Assembly (NCBI GenBank): GCA_025454875.1
Contig: JALONP010000002.1
Location: forward strand, 1 to 64,000
DNA: 64,000 nt
Reading direction: 5' to 3'
DNA from: Bacteroidia bacterium
GTDB taxonomy: Bacteria; Bacteroidota; Bacteroidia; UKL13-3
Below the pieces are notes generated by a model. The model ran no database searches and was not told the DNA's origin. It worked only from the letters and a program-made list of their open reading frames with translations. Numbering within the stretch: position 1 is the first letter of the stretch; every line of letters begins with the position of its first letter. The translations under genes were made by a program, and so were the position numbers. Positions 7,338-16,697 of the stretch are shown here, piece by piece.

Positions 7338-7616
7338 CTACTCTCCAATGGTGGCACTTAATCCTTCATCAAGCAACGCTTGACACATGGCCATTAAATC
7401 TTGTTTTGAACCTTGTTTCACGGTACACTTGCCTTTAAAATGAACTAGCAACGCACATTGCTCTGCTTGCAATTCATCGTGTTTGCAAATACGCACAAGA
7501 CAATCAATAACGTGATCGAATGTGTTCACATCATCATTGTATAAAATTAAGGCCGAGCTATGGTCTACACCTTCTAATACTTCTTCTAATAATTCTTCTA
7601 CTAATTGTGCACACAT
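7338..7616 (-). CDS. clpS: ATP-dependent Clp protease adaptor ClpS
   Basis: A 92-residue adaptor that delivers N-degron substrates to ClpAP/ClpCP. The conserved LYNDDVNTFDHVI lies at 25-37; Asn27 and Asp28 line the N-degron pocket. The helix around CALLVHFKGK is also typical. It follows plsY after 5 bases and precedes scoA by 13, so the three are probably co-transcribed. Confidence 0.95.
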   Translation of the reverse strand: MCAQLVEELLEEVLEGVDHSSALILYNDDVNTFDHVIDCLVRICKHDELQAEQCALLVHFKGKCTVKQGSKQDLMAMCQALLDEGLSATIGE

Positions 7617-7621
7617 AACAG

Positions 7622-8260
7622 CTACTTCTCAATAGTTGGTTTTTTATTGAAACTAAACTTGTTTTCGTTACCTGAAATCAGCCTATTGATATTTGCTCTG
7701 TGTGTGTAAACCACAAGCAATCCAATGGCGGTGCAAAAATATAAAAAAACAGGTTCTTGCCAGTTATAAATCAACCCAACGTATAAAGGACTCAATACAG
7801 CAGCAGTCATTGACCCTAAAGAGATGTAACGGGTTGCCCAAACAACCAATACAAATGTAACCATGCAGCTTAGGGCAAGCCAGCCATTCATAGCCATTAC
7901 CATCCCAATCAGGGTTGCAATTCCTTTTCCTCCCTTAAAACGAGCAAATATTGGAAAAATATGACCGATAACGGCCGTAATGCCGAACCCCATTTGCCAC
8001 TGCAACACTGCACTTCCGGTTACCGACTCTGGTAAAAAAACAACCAAACTGGTAGCTGCAAAACCCTTTAAACAATCAATAGCCAATACAGCTAAACCTG
8101 CAGGTTTTCCCAATGTACGAAGTGTATTTGTTGCTCCAGCGTTTCCACTTCCATGTTCTCGCACGTCTACTCCAAAAAATACCTTACCCACCCAAACTGC
8201 CGTTGGGATTGAGCCAAGCAGGTATGCACCAACTATTAAAACTATATGCAATTGTTCCAT
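7622..8260 (-). CDS. plsY: Acyl-phosphate:glycerol-3-phosphate acyltransferase PlsY
   Basis: A 212-residue inner-membrane enzyme making lysophosphatidic acid from acyl phosphate and glycerol-3-phosphate, the first acylation in phospholipid synthesis. The three family motifs are visible: GSIPTAV near 16-22, GSGNAGATNTLR near 37-48 and FKGGKGIAT near 108-116. Hydrophobic segments fit the usual multi-spanning topology. It starts 2 bases after the 1444-residue exported protein gene. Confidence 0.95.
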   Translation of the reverse strand: MEQLHIVLIVGAYLLGSIPTAVWVGKVFFGVDVREHGSGNAGATNTLRTLGKPAGLAVLAIDCLKGFAATSLVVFLPESVTGSAVLQWQMGFGITAVIGHIFPIFARFKGGKGIATLIGMVMAMNGWLALSCMVTFVLVVWATRYISLGSMTAAVLSPLYVGLIYNWQEPVFLYFCTAIGLLVVYTHRANINRLISGNENKFSFNKKPTIEK

Positions 8261-8262
8261 GG

Positions 8263-11200
8263 TTATTTTTTCATGTTCTTAACAAAACGGTTCCGCTCAG
8301 CAATATTTGCTTGGCGCATCTTGAACTCATCTTTTGATAATTTATCCATATTATCTTTAATGTATTGGTTAAACAAGGGGTCGGAGGCTAGCAAGTACAA
8401 AATGTTCTTTTGGTATCGGATAAAGTACCAACTGCCTTTTGCTCCAGTTAAATACAGCGTAAAATCATCACCCGTACGACCACGCTTTAATTCCATTCTG
8501 CCACCAACTTTTCGTTCCAATCGGTACTTCTCAAATGAATTGATACCCATATCACCTGATGATTGCAAGGTACGTGTTGCTTGGTTCCATTTTAGATTTA
8601 AATCAGAAAAGAAGATGGTCTTTTGTAAGTCACTTACCAACTTTAATGAATTGTCTTCAATATCTTCTGTTACTTTACGAACGGCCCTTTCTTCGACAAT
8701 TTCCGCTAGTGCTTTTTTCATAAAATCTGCCTTAAACTCAGGTGCAGCTGCATCAACCGACTGGTTGTTTAAACTATCGTACATTAGTTTGAGCGCACTT
8801 GTTGGAATTGGGAAATTAAGCAGCCCAGCCAAATGCATTGTAAATGTTGTGTCTGCTGCATTAAACGTAGCAGTGCCACCTGTAATAAATTCGAACTTAC
8901 CTGTTTCGTAACCAAACTTAAAGCGGCCTTCGCCCTCGGCTGTTTGCTTGCGTTCATTTACTTTGATAATATTCCCCCTTAGGTTTTCTTTAAATAATTT
9001 GCCATAGTCACCCATCTTAAACTCCATTGCCTTTTCGTCAAAAAACAATACCCCTTCCACTTTCATCAGTTCAGGATCTGATCCATTGCGTTTACGGGTA
9101 AAAAATGCCGAATACACGTGCATCGAATCATTTGAAATGTAAAACCCATTGGTTAGTGCTTGCTTATTTTGGTTGGTTAAAACCGGTTGCACATTGATAA
9201 AAACTGAGTCGGGATTAATTACCGCTGTATTGCGAAACCAATCAGTTCGAGGATATGGCAAATTATGCTGAGGTAAAAAGAAGCCATCATACTCTAGGTT
9301 CTTTAAAATACTCTTTAAGAACACACGACCCTTAAATTGAATCTTTGTTCCCGCAAAAAAGTTGATCGATTCCGGAATATCTGTTTTACCCAAAAGATGC
9401 CGTTCGCTATCAACCACAATTTCATTTAATAAAAACTTTTGTTTGTTCTTACTTTTATCGGTGTATTCATAATTACCCGTTCCTTGTAGCAAGAACCTAC
9501 CTCCTATCCGGAGTGTAGCGTTCTCAATATAATGGAATTTTTGAATGGTATCAGCGGTTATTTTTGCATTCTCCAATTGGTCAATTTTTGCATCAGCTCT
9601 GATTACAACTTTTGCACTATCCGGAAAAATATGTGCATCACCAACAGCAATGAATGGAATTTTTTGGGCGTACAACGTATAATCCGTTACATCCAAACGG
9701 GTTAGTCCCGTCTTAAAAGTGAGCGAATCTTGTGAGGTACGCATACTCAATAAATACGTATTCGGTATGGCCTCAGCAGTGTTAGTTGGAGCGAAGTCGA
9801 TTGTTTTTTCATCAATCATCCATTTAAACTGTTCAAATGAACCAGCATACAAGTTAAACGTGAATTCAGAATTGATTCCAGTTGTTAAGAAACTGTATTC
9901 AGCCTTTCGATTTTGTAAGTCAAGATTTCCTTTTACATCTGCTGATGTAAATGCGAACTTAGAAGAATCAGGATAATTTTTGAGTTTGAAAACAGCTCGA
10001 TCAGTATAAATATCATCTGGTTTAAACTTAAACTCACGCGAAATAAGTTTGGCTTGGTCTACATCTACTTCACCTGAACCCTTTAATTGAGCAGGTGTAA
10101 GTACTAATGTTCCATTAAACACTGATCGGGCATCTGACACCGCCATTCCATCTTTGGTATTAGATACAAACAACGAATCACTAAAAGGCAGCCAATGCTC
10201 GTAAGTGTTAGTTGCGTCTACAGTGGGAAAAATAGCGTTTCGTTTGTTCTCAAAAACATTACAATAAGCATTCAATGAATCTAAAAATAACTCAAATTTA
10301 CCCGATCGCGAGGTGGATGTTAAATAGGTAAAATCACCATCCCCGAAAAAGCCTTCATCACTTAACGAAAGTTTTAAATTGGAGGTACCTTTACCTCCGT
10401 ACAAAGGATAAGGTAACTCGGGTAATTGAAATCCTAACGACTTATCGGGTTGTAGTTTGATATCTGCTCTAAAATCAGGAACAATTCCGCCCGCATACAA
10501 AGTACCTGCAAGTGCAAGTGATTCAAAATTTAACTCATTCAAACTGTCTATTTTAAAAGGGTCAACTTTAAAATAAAAACGATTCCGATTATAAACACCA
10601 TTGTATGTTGAAGGTTTATCGTATGTAATATTGGCTCCCGCATCAGATGTAAAAATAGGATAGCCCGGAATTTTCTTACGTCCACTTTTATTAAGCGGAT
10701 GGTCTATTTCAAGTGTTCCATAAATATTTTGCAACGCGCTTCGAATAGGCAATTCCTCCCCAGTTGTTCCATCTTTGTAATAAAACTTCATTGAGTCAAC
10801 ATTGCTCAATCGAACCTGAAATGTGGTATAATCAAACGAAAATCCTTTGCCATAAAAATCAACTTTACCTGCGTGAAGTTTTCCAGCAAAGTCCATATTG
10901 CGGTTCTTCTTCATTGTGATTTGCTGGTCTTGCGGAATGATGTAAACATTTTGTGAATCACTAAAGAAAAATTTGGGTACACCTTGAATCGCCAAGTCGT
11001 TATTTATTAAACTGAGTGTTGCATTCGGGTATCGCTTAATAATTGAAAAAAAACCAATTGCGTCAAAGTCTGTTCTCCCCGCATGTGCATTCACATAATC
11101 TTGCAATTTTCTTCTTACTGTCACATATTCTTTATCCGAATCATAACTTACGTATCCCTTATCATTTAATTCAATCATTTGAATTTTGATATCGCTTTTG

Positions 11201-12597
11201 TTACTCTTAAAAAAAGCCGCGTAGTCTGCTATGTAAAATCCTTTAATCTTATTCTTCTCTGTATATTGTTTAATACGTACTAACGGATTGTAATCCAAAA
11301 TTCCTTGAACTTTCTCGTACCTACTATCTCTAAAGTAATTAAACGATTCAAACTTGGCAGGTTGGTTATCATTGATCATATCAATCTCAATCTTGGGATT
11401 ATCCAATGGCCAACGAATCTCATCACAATAAAATTCGATGTTGTGGTAGGTATCAAAAAAAGGTGCTTGCGAAATACCTTGACTGGCACTGTACAATGAA
11501 ACAAAATGATCTTTGAGTCGGTAAGTAAATTCAATTTGTGGGTGGTAGATTGAATCCTTATCGATGTAAATAATGGCTTCTGCCTTTTGCGTATTCACCC
11601 GCTCCCCTCTAACAATAATTTCGCGTGCCTTCACCTTTAGTGTTGGTCTATCTTTGTATGTAAACACCATTTGCGCTTTTACTGAATCAACACTTGTTCC
11701 AATAATCACGCGGCCTTTCATACCAAAACCTCCGGTAAATTTAGACCTGCCAAACGGATAATCTTTTAACACGGCCTCAAACGAACTGAACTGCGGATAT
11801 ACCGATTTTTCACCTAATGATTGAGCCATTGGTTTATCCAATACCTTGCCTTTAATGGGTTTTGAAAACAATGCTGGATAGTAAAAAAGCGCTGTATCAC
11901 CAGAAACCAGTCCAGAAGTAAAATCAATCGAATACCGAATTAAATCTGCATACATATTGGCAGAATCAATCCCTACACGTGTCCAATCTAATTTACCACC
12001 AGCTCCTACCCATTTATTTTGTGCGGGAAAATAGGTTCCAGATGTTTGGTAAATTTCGAGCGTATCGCCCGGAGTATAACATAAGAGGTCTGTATTTTTA
12101 ATAATGAAAGCGGGCTCCCCTTTGGTTTGCAAACTGATATCTGCGTTTGAACTTACCCACCTCATGGCTCCTTGTTCGGCAACCACTTGTTCTGCAAAAA
12201 TACGCCTTGATACTTTTGCAAATCTTTTGAAGTCGTCTTTTGAAGAGGCCAATGTGGTATTTAAAACCTTATGCCAACCATCAAATTTTGGTGCTTGGTT
12301 TTTCTCTAAAATCCCATTAATCGAGGCCAAGTAATCAGCAAATGCTGGGGCACCAATGTTCACGTTCACCAATTGGTTGCATAATTTGATTACCGACATT
12401 TTTTGGGCATTGGTCAACTTACCTGCGTTGTAGTAACTTAAAAAATCACCCATTGCTTCGGAAGCGTCTTTGTTACCTAGGCCATCAACATACTTTTCCA
12501 AATCAGCACTAAACTGCATCAAATCATAACTCAACTGCGCTTTTGCTTGCAACAGCAGAAAAGAGAATATGGTTATTAAAAGAATTCGTTTACCCAT
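8263..12597 (-). CDS. Large exported protein of unknown function, 1444 residues
   Basis: Residues 1-20 are a signal peptide ending in KAQ. The first 150 or so residues look helical; the rest is dominated by alternating polar/hydrophobic strands with many F-x-G, D-S and K-F-x-F patterns, like a long beta-solenoid or envelope scaffold. No catalytic motif, transmembrane anchor or T9SS C-terminal domain is visible; the C-terminus ends in charged helices. It is two bases upstream of plsY, hinting at envelope biogenesis, but that is only context. I do not recognise the family. Confidence 0.85.
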   Translation of the reverse strand: MGKRILLITIFSFLLLQAKAQLSYDLMQFSADLEKYVDGLGNKDASEAMGDFLSYYNAGKLTNAQKMSVIKLCNQLVNVNIGAPAFADYLASINGILEKNQAPKFDGWHKVLNTTLASSKDDFKRFAKVSRRIFAEQVVAEQGAMRWVSSNADISLQTKGEPAFIIKNTDLLCYTPGDTLEIYQTSGTYFPAQNKWVGAGGKLDWTRVGIDSANMYADLIRYSIDFTSGLVSGDTALFYYPALFSKPIKGKVLDKPMAQSLGEKSVYPQFSSFEAVLKDYPFGRSKFTGGFGMKGRVIIGTSVDSVKAQMVFTYKDRPTLKVKAREIIVRGERVNTQKAEAIIYIDKDSIYHPQIEFTYRLKDHFVSLYSASQGISQAPFFDTYHNIEFYCDEIRWPLDNPKIEIDMINDNQPAKFESFNYFRDSRYEKVQGILDYNPLVRIKQYTEKNKIKGFYIADYAAFFKSNKSDIKIQMIELNDKGYVSYDSDKEYVTVRRKLQDYVNAHAGRTDFDAIGFFSIIKRYPNATLSLINNDLAIQGVPKFFFSDSQNVYIIPQDQQITMKKNRNMDFAGKLHAGKVDFYGKGFSFDYTTFQVRLSNVDSMKFYYKDGTTGEELPIRSALQNIYGTLEIDHPLNKSGRKKIPGYPIFTSDAGANITYDKPSTYNGVYNRNRFYFKVDPFKIDSLNELNFESLALAGTLYAGGIVPDFRADIKLQPDKSLGFQLPELPYPLYGGKGTSNLKLSLSDEGFFGDGDFTYLTSTSRSGKFELFLDSLNAYCNVFENKRNAIFPTVDATNTYEHWLPFSDSLFVSNTKDGMAVSDARSVFNGTLVLTPAQLKGSGEVDVDQAKLISREFKFKPDDIYTDRAVFKLKNYPDSSKFAFTSADVKGNLDLQNRKAEYSFLTTGINSEFTFNLYAGSFEQFKWMIDEKTIDFAPTNTAEAIPNTYLLSMRTSQDSLTFKTGLTRLDVTDYTLYAQKIPFIAVGDAHIFPDSAKVVIRADAKIDQLENAKITADTIQKFHYIENATLRIGGRFLLQGTGNYEYTDKSKNKQKFLLNEIVVDSERHLLGKTDIPESINFFAGTKIQFKGRVFLKSILKNLEYDGFFLPQHNLPYPRTDWFRNTAVINPDSVFINVQPVLTNQNKQALTNGFYISNDSMHVYSAFFTRKRNGSDPELMKVEGVLFFDEKAMEFKMGDYGKLFKENLRGNIIKVNERKQTAEGEGRFKFGYETGKFEFITGGTATFNAADTTFTMHLAGLLNFPIPTSALKLMYDSLNNQSVDAAAPEFKADFMKKALAEIVEERAVRKVTEDIEDNSLKLVSDLQKTIFFSDLNLKWNQATRTLQSSGDMGINSFEKYRLERKVGGRMELKRGRTGDDFTLYLTGAKGSWYFIRYQKNILYLLASDPLFNQYIKDNMDKLSKDEFKMRQANIAERNRFVKNMKK

Positions 12598-12693
12598 GCT
12601 TGCTTACTCAAATAATAAAGGAGCAAGGTATGAAATTAGCAAAGCAAAGCAGCAAACATGTATTCCACATTTGCTCTACATTATTGCATTAGG

Positions 12694-13458
12694 TTAAGGC
12701 ATTGCTTTTACAATATCAACAAAGCTACGGCTTTGCAAAGCTGCCCCACCTACCAATGCCCCATCAATATCTGGGGATGCAAATAATTCGGCTGCATTCT
12801 CTGGCTTTACACTTCCTCCATATTGTATGGTTAATTCATTAGCAACAGTGTCATTGTATTTTTCCTTTACTAAATTGCGAATAAAGGCATGTACCTCTTG
12901 GGCTTGTTGTGTTGAAGCCGTTTTACCGGTACCGATTGCCCAAACAGGTTCGTAGGCAATAACAATATTGCTCATTTGTTCTTGTGTTAAGTGAAACAGT
13001 CCTTGTGTAATTTGCTCTTTCAATACCTCAAAATGTTTTCCTGCTTCACGTTCTTCAAGTGTTTCACCGCAGCAATAAATTGCAATCAATTGGTTTGTAA
13101 GCACAGCATCAACTTTACGTGCAAGCCAATCATTATGTTCATTAAAATACTGCCTACGCTCACTGTGCCCAACAATAACGTACTGAGCGCCTACACTTTG
13201 AATCATTGCGGCACTCACTTCTCCTGTATAAGCTCCTGAGGCGTGGTTGCTGCAATTTTGCGCCCCACTTTTTACCCATTTTGACTCTGCAACCATCCTG
13301 CTCACTGCATTCAAATGAGTAAATGGTGGAATTAAAACAACCTCAGCAGATCCTTGGTACTCGTCATTAAGCATTCCAACAATTTCGGTTACAAGGGCCA
13401 TCCCTTCTTCAAAGTTTTTGTTCATTTTCCAGTTACCTGCTACAATTTTTTTTCTCAT
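12694..13458 (-). CDS. tpiA: Triose-phosphate isomerase
   Basis: A 254-residue TIM-barrel enzyme interconverting dihydroxyacetone phosphate and glyceraldehyde 3-phosphate. GNWKMN at 8-13 holds the catalytic Lys11, VGHSERR holds His98, and AYEPVWAIGTG holds Glu170, followed by loop 6. The start at 13458 gives the conserved N-terminus; a frame extension upstream does not. The upstream spacer to 13664 carries degenerate dispersed repeats. Confidence 0.97.
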   Translation of the reverse strand: MRKKIVAGNWKMNKNFEEGMALVTEIVGMLNDEYQGSAEVVLIPPFTHLNAVSRMVAESKWVKSGAQNCSNHASGAYTGEVSAAMIQSVGAQYVIVGHSERRQYFNEHNDWLARKVDAVLTNQLIAIYCCGETLEEREAGKHFEVLKEQITQGLFHLTQEQMSNIVIAYEPVWAIGTGKTASTQQAQEVHAFIRNLVKEKYNDTVANELTIQYGGSVKPENAAELFASPDIDGALVGGAALQSRSFVDIVKAMP

Positions 13459-13470
13459 AGTTTTATTTTT

Positions 13471-13540
13471 TCTGCCACTGATTGGCACTGATTATTTTTA
13501 ATTATTAGCGAATCTAAGGCCGCAGATTACGCAAATTATA
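13471..13540. repeat. Two degenerate dispersed-repeat copies upstream of tpiA
   Basis: GCCACTGATTGGCACTGATT (13473-13492) and GCCGCAGATTACGCAAATT (13519-13537) resemble the elements at 3311 and 16056. This 206-base spacer holds nothing else that I recognise. Confidence 0.35.
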
Positions 13541-13664
13541 ATTAATTAGTAGTGTGTTTGAAAGCCGCTTTATGCCTTGGGCTTGATTCAACTATTTTCT
13601 CATTTATCGGTGGCTTCGACAATTCTCTGCGCAAAGCTCGACCACCTATTAAGTCATTTTCACA

Positions 13665-14849
13665 TCACTCCCCTACCCGTTCCCAAAATCTATACTTGGC
13701 GCTCTCTTCGTATACCGCTTCCATTATATGCTGTTCTACTTCATCAAAGTCGATACCTCTTCGGGAACACATAGCTTTGGCAGTTACAAAAGCTTTTTTT
13801 AAGATAAATGTTTCAAACCCTTGGGCTCCTCCCCAAGCAAAGCTTGGAATAAAATTTCGAGGAAAGCCTGCTCCAAAAACATTGGCAGCCACTCCTACCA
13901 CCGTTCCCGTATTAAACATGGTATTGATGCCACATTTGGCATGATCAGCCATCATTAATCCACAAAAAGTAAGACCTGTTTTTTCAAACCGTTCTGTTCG
14001 GTAGTTCCAGAGTTTAACTTCTTCGTATGTATTTTTAAGGTTTGAATTATTGGTATCTGCACCCAAGTTACACCATTCACCTATTACAGCGTTGCCAATA
14101 AATCCATCGTGCCCTTTATTTGAATAAGCAAAAAACACAGCATTGCTTATTTCTCCACCTACTTTGCAGTAAGGCCCGATGGTGGTGCCTCCATAAATTT
14201 TAGCATCCATTTTAACCGTGGCGTGCTCTCCTAAGGCAAAAGGACCTCTGATTTTACTGCCTTCCATCACCTCTGAATCTTTACCAATATAAATACACCC
14301 TTCTGATGCATTTAAGATGGCAAATTGAACTTTAGCACCTGGTTCAATAAAGATGCGTTCTGCATTTACGTATTGAGTTGATTCAGGGATTGGAGCGGAT
14401 TTACGCCCATTGGTCAGCAACTTAAAATCAGCCTCAATAGCTGCTGCATTGAGCGAAAAAATATCATAGGTAAATGAGAGTTTAACGCATTCTCCATCGA
14501 AAGAAACTGTGGTTGTATGGGCTACGGCTTCCCAGTTTTCAGCGTATGCAGCCAAAAGCACTCCATTTTGATGCAACGATTGGCCTCTTGTAAGCGACTT
14601 GATTGCATCAACCAACTTTTGATTTGGTAATAAAGCACCATTAATAAAGATGTTCTCAGTATCAAGCTTGAGGGGAAACTTTTGTTCCAAATATGATTGG
14701 GTTAGAAACGATGGAGCCACACCGAAATAATGCTCCCATTTTTGTGCGATAGTGAGGATGCCGCATCGAATTTGCGCAATCGGTCTTGTAAAGGTAAATG
14801 GCAATAAATTACCCCTATCAGGTTCAGTGTCGAACAGAATAAAGTTCAT
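13665..14849 (-). CDS. GlmU-like putative sugar nucleotidyltransferase with left-handed beta-helix
   Basis: A 394-residue protein. The N-terminus has LPFTFTRPIAQIRCGI near 17-32, typical of the Bacteroidota GlmU-like nucleotidyltransferase family, rather than the GxGTRM signature of true GlmU. From about residue 175 hexapeptide repeats form a left-handed beta-helix like that of acyltransferases (for example IYIGKDSEVMEGSKI). It may make or modify a nucleotide sugar for the cell envelope; substrate unknown. It stands alone between terminators. Confidence 0.8.
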   Translation of the reverse strand: MNFILFDTEPDRGNLLPFTFTRPIAQIRCGILTIAQKWEHYFGVAPSFLTQSYLEQKFPLKLDTENIFINGALLPNQKLVDAIKSLTRGQSLHQNGVLLAAYAENWEAVAHTTTVSFDGECVKLSFTYDIFSLNAAAIEADFKLLTNGRKSAPIPESTQYVNAERIFIEPGAKVQFAILNASEGCIYIGKDSEVMEGSKIRGPFALGEHATVKMDAKIYGGTTIGPYCKVGGEISNAVFFAYSNKGHDGFIGNAVIGEWCNLGADTNNSNLKNTYEEVKLWNYRTERFEKTGLTFCGLMMADHAKCGINTMFNTGTVVGVAANVFGAGFPRNFIPSFAWGGAQGFETFILKKAFVTAKAMCSRRGIDFDEVEQHIMEAVYEESAKYRFWERVGE

Positions 14850-14880
14850 TATGCGATTATACTTGATTAAAAGCCATAAA

Positions 14881-14907
14881 AAAAGCCCCTGCTATGCAGA
14901 GGCTTTT
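14881..14907 (-). terminator. Rho-independent terminator after rpmE2
   Basis: A 12-bp stem with one mismatch (AAAAGCCCCTGC / GCAGAGGCTTTT) and a 3-base loop, followed on the reverse strand by seven T residues. It separates rpmE2 from the GlmU-like gene. Confidence 0.88.
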
Positions 14908-14922
14908 CAAAAAATATTGAAC

Positions 14923-15177
14923 TTATTTTTTACGGTTTGCAAAACGTTTATTGAACTTGTCGATACGACCTGCAGTGTCAATAAGCATATTGGTGCCTGT
15001 AAAAAACGGATGTGATTTATGTGAAATCTCCAATTTAAACAATGGATACTCGTTTCCGTCTTCCCATTTAATTGTTTCTTTGGTTTCAACCGTTGAGCGT
15101 GTAATAAAGGCATATTCGTTCGACATGTCTTTAAACACTACTTTTCTAAAGTTTTTTGGATGGATATCTGCTTTCAT
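14923..15177 (-). CDS. rpmE2: 50S ribosomal protein L31, type B
   Basis: An 84-residue ribosomal protein with MKADIHP at the start, SHPFFTGTN in the middle and the C-terminal FNKRFANR tail. It lacks the zinc-binding cysteines of type A L31, so it is the zinc-free type B form. A clear promoter lies at 15264-15293 and a terminator follows, so it is a single-gene unit. Confidence 0.96.
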   Translation of the reverse strand: MKADIHPKNFRKVVFKDMSNEYAFITRSTVETKETIKWEDGNEYPLFKLEISHKSHPFFTGTNMLIDTAGRIDKFNKRFANRKK

Positions 15178-15263
15178 GTTATTACTTTTTACATGGTTTT
15201 TGCCATGTGTGTTTACAATATGATTAATACTTTTTGTAACCTATTGATTTACAAAATGAGGGG

Positions 15264-15293
15264 CGAAAATAAGGAAAAAACCGATTACCACAA
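15264..15293 (-). promoter_or_regulatory. rpmE2 promoter, TTG-N19-TATTTTCG
   Basis: On the reverse strand TTG (15293-15291) is followed after exactly 19 bases by TATTTTCG (15271-15264), one mismatch from the Bacteroidota TAnnTTTG box. The leader to the ATG is about 80 bases. Confidence 0.65.
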
Positions 15294-15350
15294 GTTTTTT
15301 AGCTAAAAATTAAAAAATCACGCGCAGTACTGAATATATGCGTGTTGTTT

Positions 15351-15358
15351 TACATTTG
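15351..15358 (+). promoter_or_regulatory. -7 box upstream of the PyrR-like gene
   Basis: TACATTTG matches TAnnTTTG exactly, 19 bases before the ATG at 15378. No good TTG lies at the -33 position. Confidence 0.45.
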
Positions 15359-15377
15359 GACACCAATTCCATTTAAC

Positions 15378-15884
15378 ATGAGTGAAAGTGTAGTGCAAAT
15401 ATTAAACGATGCGCAAGTAAAACAAATAATTAAGCGAATCGCTTACCAAATTTACGAAAACCATTTTAACAATAAAGAGCTAATTATTGGCGGAATTGCT
15501 GGAAGGGGTGCTACCGTAGCTCAACTTATTTACGATGAACTTGTTTCCATATCAAAGCTAAACATCCAATTAGTGACTGTTTCACTTGATAAAGATAATC
15601 CAACAGGGGGCAGTGTGACACTTTCGAGTGAGAACACCAAAATAGAAGGGAAAAGTGTAATTGTAATTGATGATGTTCTCAATACTGGCCGTACGCTTGT
15701 TTATGCGCTTACGCCATTTATCAGAGCAAAAGCCAAACGCATTCAAGTTGGTGTTTTGGTAGACCGTAACCACAAAAATTTTCCTGTAGCGGCTGATTAT
15801 ATTGGAATGCAATTATCGACTACATTGCAAGAACATGTAGATGTTCGGATTGAAAAAAAGAAGGTAAATGTTTATTTAAGATAA
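15378..15884 (+). CDS. PyrR-like phosphoribosyltransferase
   Basis: A 168-residue type I phosphoribosyltransferase. The PRPP-binding loop VIVIDDVLNTGRT lies near 105-117, and GGIAGRGA near 36-43 is the pyrophosphate loop region. Similar to PyrR, which has uracil phosphoribosyltransferase activity and, in Bacillus, binds pyr mRNA. No pyr genes or attenuator are seen here, so a salvage role is more likely than regulation. The start at 15378 gives the usual N-terminus. Confidence 0.88.
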   Translation: MSESVVQILNDAQVKQIIKRIAYQIYENHFNNKELIIGGIAGRGATVAQLIYDELVSISKLNIQLVTVSLDKDNPTGGSVTLSSENTKIEGKSVIVIDDVLNTGRTLVYALTPFIRAKAKRIQVGVLVDRNHKNFPVAADYIGMQLSTTLQEHVDVRIEKKKVNVYLR

Positions 15885-16187
15885 CCAGATTTCGTTCAGT
15901 TTCTTTCTACCATTTTAGAGCACATCTGGATTTATTTATATCTTAAAATGCCTAGTCTAAGATTTTCACTGATAGAATAAATTGCTCCGTGTGCATCGCC
16001 ACCAAAAGTGGGCGTCATCGCTAAAATTATTTTGCTCATTTTTCGCAGAAAGATTTAAAGCCACAGATTTCACATAGATGTATTAAACAATCTTTAGCGT
16101 CTCTGCTGTTAAATATGTTATCGAGATCAGATTGCGCTTATTTCTTTTTAGAAATTACTTGATTCGCTATTACAGTTTTATGCATAA
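15885..16187. other. Intergenic region without a gene
   Basis: About 300 bases between the PyrR-like gene and the HU terminator. No convincing reading frame is seen. It holds a degenerate dispersed-repeat copy (AAAGCCACAGATTTCACATA near 16057-16076) like those at 3311 and 13511, and otherwise nothing I recognise. Confidence 0.6.
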
Positions 16188-16219
16188 AAAAATCCTACCC
16201 ATTGCTGAGTAGGATTTTT
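16188..16219 (-). terminator. Rho-independent terminator after the HU gene
   Basis: A perfect 11-bp stem (AAAAATCCTAC / GTAGGATTTTT) with a 10-base loop, 16 bases past the HU stop. A-rich sequence follows on the plus strand side, giving T residues on the transcript. Confidence 0.88.
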
Positions 16220-16235
16220 CTTGAGGTGCAATCAA

Positions 16236-16508
16236 TTACTTGATTTTACCTTGAAGACCAGCACCTGCTTTAAATTTCACAACTTTTTTTGCAGGGATGT
16301 TAATTTCTTTACCAGTTTGTGGGTTGCGGCCTTTGCGAGCTGCACGTTTTGTAACTGAGAAAGTACCAAAGCCTACTAAAATAACTTTGTCATTCTTTTT
16401 CAATGCGCTTTGTGTAGAAGCCATGAATGAATCTAAAGCTGCAGCAGCTTGAACTTTGGTGATTTTGGCAGCGTTTGCCATGTTGTCGATTAAATCTGAC
16501 TTGTTCAT
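16236..16508 (-). CDS. HU family DNA-binding protein
   Basis: A 90-residue histone-like protein. The helical dimerisation half (MNKSDLIDNMANAAKITKVQ) is followed by VGFGTFSV and the DNA-binding arm with GRNPQTGKEI and the intercalating Pro. It bends and compacts DNA as a dimer. A textbook promoter (16545-16574) and a strong terminator make it a single-gene unit. Confidence 0.97.
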   Translation of the reverse strand: MNKSDLIDNMANAAKITKVQAAAALDSFMASTQSALKKNDKVILVGFGTFSVTKRAARKGRNPQTGKEINIPAKKVVKFKAGAGLQGKIK

Positions 16509-16544
16509 AGTAAATGATAATTAATTGGTTGGTTATTACTCTAA

Positions 16545-16574
16545 CAAACTTAGGGATTGGTATGAATAAAACAA
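16545..16574 (-). promoter_or_regulatory. HU gene promoter, TTG-N19-TAAGTTTG
   Basis: On the reverse strand TTG (16574-16572), then 19 bases, then TAAGTTTG (16552-16545), an exact match to the Bacteroidota housekeeping promoter. Confidence 0.8.
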
Positions 16575-16697
16575 GCGCAAACACTGACTATGGCGATTTT
16601 TTTTAAGCGAAGATTTTCACACGTTGTCAACAATTTCAACGGTTAAGAGCGATTAACCAACTGTATCACCCACATCCAATTCAGCCAAACTACTTGA

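Noticed and set aside
8246-8911. 221-codon forward-strand open frame over the plsY and 1444-residue genes
   Set aside because: It is antisense to the 3' end of the large exported protein and has no recognisable domain.
13552-13944. 130-codon forward-strand open frame upstream of tpiA
   Set aside because: It is mostly antisense to the GlmU-like gene and shows no conserved features.
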